Assembly: GCA_029960045.1 (NCBI GenBank)
Contig: JASCOV010000001.1
Coordinates: forward strand, 62,001 to 126,000
Reading direction: 5' to 3'
DNA from: Flavobacteriaceae bacterium PS02293
GTDB lineage: Bacteria > Bacteroidota > Bacteroidia > Flavobacteriales > Weeksellaceae
DNA length: 64,000 nucleotides
A model generated the notes under the pieces. That model saw only the letters and a program-made list of their open reading frames with translations. It did no database searches and was not told where the DNA came from. A program made the translations under genes and the position numbers. Positions 62,721-64,000 of this stretch are shown here, piece after piece (position 1 is the first letter of the stretch; each line of letters begins with the position of its first letter).

Positions 62721-62748
62721 TAAATACTAACTTATAAATTTTAAAGCT

Positions 62749-63276
62749 ATGGCCGAAGTTCAAATTAAAGAGCAATCTAATGTAAGTAATGGAAGAAAAA
62801 GAAGTTCTAGAAATGCAATCAAAGTTGATATGACACCAATGGTGGATTTGGGATTTCTATTGATTACTTTTTTCTTGTTTACCGCAAATTTTTCGAAACC
62901 TAATGTCATTAATTTTGCTAATCCACCGAAAAATACAGGAGAAATAACAGAAATTGATTACAGAAATCAAATCACTTTCATTCTTGGTAAAGACGGAAAA
63001 GTGTTTTACTATCAGGCAGATAAAAACGATCTGACTGATAAAATTCTGAAAGAAACTACCTTCGATAAAGCTCAAGTTGCAAAAACAATTGAAGCTGCCA
63101 AAGCAAGAGCTCCGAAAAAAGATTTTTTCACAGTTATCATAAAACCTACAGACGATTCCCAGTACAAATCTATGGTAGATATGCTGGATGAATTAACCAT
63201 CACCAAATCTGAACGCTACGGAATTTCTAAATTGAACGACAAAGAAAAAGAATTATACGAGAGTAGAATTCAGTAA
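62749..63276 (+). CDS. ExbD/TolR-type biopolymer transporter
   Basis: The 175-residue protein has a short charged cytoplasmic start. A single helix with the conserved Asp follows (VDMTPMVDLGFLLITFFLFTA), then a periplasmic domain. The Asp in MVDLGF is the proton-relay residue of ExbD/TolR. The protein works with ExbB and TonB to energise outer-membrane uptake. No exbB or tonB gene lies next to it. Longer than common ExbD (about 140), as usual for Bacteroidota. A hairpin follows. Confidence 0.88.
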   Translation: MAEVQIKEQSNVSNGRKRSSRNAIKVDMTPMVDLGFLLITFFLFTANFSKPNVINFANPPKNTGEITEIDYRNQITFILGKDGKVFYYQADKNDLTDKILKETTFDKAQVAKTIEAAKARAPKKDFFTVIIKPTDDSQYKSMVDMLDELTITKSERYGISKLNDKEKELYESRIQ

Positions 63277-63296
63277 AAAAATATTAAATTAATCTA

Positions 63297-63327
63297 AAGA
63301 GTGTCTGTCAGACGCTCTTTTTTATTT
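63297..63327 (+). terminator. Intrinsic terminator after the exbD-type gene
   Basis: A stem of about 11 bp with one G-T pair (AAAGAGTGTCT with AGACGCTCTTT) is followed by a T-run. Confidence 0.75.
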
Positions 63328-63352
63328 ATTTTAGTGGGAAAAATTTTAAACT

Positions 63353-63850
63353 ATGCGAAAACTTTTCCCAATCCTAATTTTACTTTCAATTATTTCCTGT
63401 AACAAATCTGCAGAGACGAAGGTTTCTAAAGTAGACAGTACAAAAATTATCGATTCCATTAATATTGCGAGAACAAAAATTAATGATAGCATTCTCGCCA
63501 GCCGTAGTTTCAAAAATCTGGAAGGAACACACCGTTTGACGCACGATATGCTGGCAGGAACTGGGAAAATTACTTTTAAGAAAATTGGTCAGGATGAATA
63601 TAAAATTTCCGGCAAACAGTCCGATGGCAACCAATATCTGACGATTGACGGAACCGCAAGAATGACTTCTCCAAAAAATCTTAAATTCGAAGGAAATATC
63701 AAACAAAGTATTTCCGATAATGACAACGGAAAACTGGATGTAAGAAGTGGGAAGAGAAACTTTTCTACAAATGACGGAGGAAAAACTTTTAAGCTTCACG
63801 AATCTGTGAATAATTCAGGATTTGCGGACAAAATTATAATCAAATTGTAA
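63353..63850 (+). CDS. Hypothetical lipoprotein
   Basis: The 165-residue protein has a lipoprotein signal ending in ISC (Cys16). A short helical linker rich in Lys/Asp/Ser follows. A beta-rich domain of about 110 residues then contains HRLTHDMLAGTGKITFKK, SGKQSDGNQYLTIDG and KLDVRSGKRNFSTNDG. I do not recognise the family. The gene ends 3 bases before the next start and may share its transcript. Confidence 0.75.
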   Translation: MRKLFPILILLSIISCNKSAETKVSKVDSTKIIDSINIARTKINDSILASRSFKNLEGTHRLTHDMLAGTGKITFKKIGQDEYKISGKQSDGNQYLTIDGTARMTSPKNLKFEGNIKQSISDNDNGKLDVRSGKRNFSTNDGGKTFKLHESVNNSGFADKIIIKL

Positions 63851-63853
63851 ATT

Positions 63854-64000
63854 ATGCTCAATTACGAAGTACAAGGAAATGGCTCAGAAAGCTTAGTTTT
63901 GCTTCACGGTTTTATGGAAAATCTGTCGATTTGGGATGATATGATTCCGTTTCTGTCAGAGAAATTCCGACTGATAAAAATCGATTTGCCTGGCTTCGGA
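63854..64000 (+). CDS. Alpha/beta-fold hydrolase (3' end missing)
   Basis: The first 49 codons of a gene that leaves the window. MLNYEVQGNGSESLVLLHGFME carries the oxyanion-loop HGF of alpha/beta hydrolases (LLHGFMENLSIWDDM), followed by RLIKIDLPGFG at the edge. This is the esterase/hydrolase group close to menaquinone-related and BioH-like enzymes. Specificity cannot be judged from this part. It starts 3 bases after the lipoprotein stop. Confidence 0.8.
   Translation, partial: MLNYEVQGNGSESLVLLHGFMENLSIWDDMIPFLSEKFRLIKIDLPGFG

Noticed and set aside
1..64000. CRISPR array, tRNA, rRNA, prophage or transposase genes
   Set aside because: I looked for regular direct repeats, cloverleaf-type sequences and transposase or integrase motifs and saw none.

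Overview
The window looks like chromosomal DNA from a flavobacterium (Bacteroidota, Flavobacteriia), most like the Chryseobacterium/Weeksellaceae group. The evidence is low GC content, TAnnTTTG-type -7 promoter boxes, many proteins with a type IX secretion (T9SS) C-terminal sorting domain, a DUF2723 (GT117) protein, a TonB receptor with a carboxypeptidase-like N-terminal domain, an SDR-type threonine dehydrogenase, a 14-gene nuo operon with a short NuoG, and families of flavobacterial intergenic palindromes. The genus is inferred. I found no rRNA, tRNA, CRISPR array, phage or insertion sequence with a transposase.

Layout. 1-3.6 kb: the end of a flavin monooxygenase, then two secreted or lipoprotein alpha/beta hydrolases. 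3.7-18.1 kb: the complete complex I operon on the minus strand, transcribed nuoA-B-C-D-E-F-(outer-membrane-like protein)-G-H-I-J-K-L-M-N and closed by a hairpin at 3716-3745. 18.2-26.6 kb: mixed housekeeping genes (GNAT/YghO-like protein, zinc metallopeptidase, YigZ, a KASIII-type synthase, a membrane metallophosphoesterase, a degenerate polysaccharide-deacetylase-like protein, threonine dehydrogenase, rhodanese). 26.7-33 kb: a 1080-residue surface protein of unknown function and three consecutive small T9SS cargo proteins. 33.2-38.6 kb: a dioxygenase/membrane protein/serine hydrolase operon, a MazG-like protein with 3-methyladenine glycosylase, and a eukaryote-like PyrE-PyrF fusion. 38.65-39.11 kb: a GIY-YIG nuclease gene enclosed by long inverted repeats. 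39.2-45 kb: an M1-peptidase-like protein that has lost catalytic residues and a large secreted phosphoesterase. 45.1-47.5 kb: a pair of PLP enzymes that fits the first two steps of sulfonolipid (capnine) synthesis. 47.7-64 kb: GT117 membrane protein, DUF1697, KdsA, TonB receptor, NlpC/P60 hydrolase, O-methyltransferase, OmpA lipoprotein, TilS, DsbD, GNAT, ExbD, a lipoprotein, and the start of an alpha/beta hydrolase.

How the genes work together. Complex I supplies proton-motive force, which TonB/ExbD-type machinery uses at the outer membrane. KdsA, the sulfonolipid pair, the GT117 protein, OmpA and the T9SS cargo proteins all serve the cell envelope. Three families of dispersed palindromes lie in the gaps. 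One of them also forms the ends of the GIY-YIG unit, which is the best candidate here for an undescribed element.
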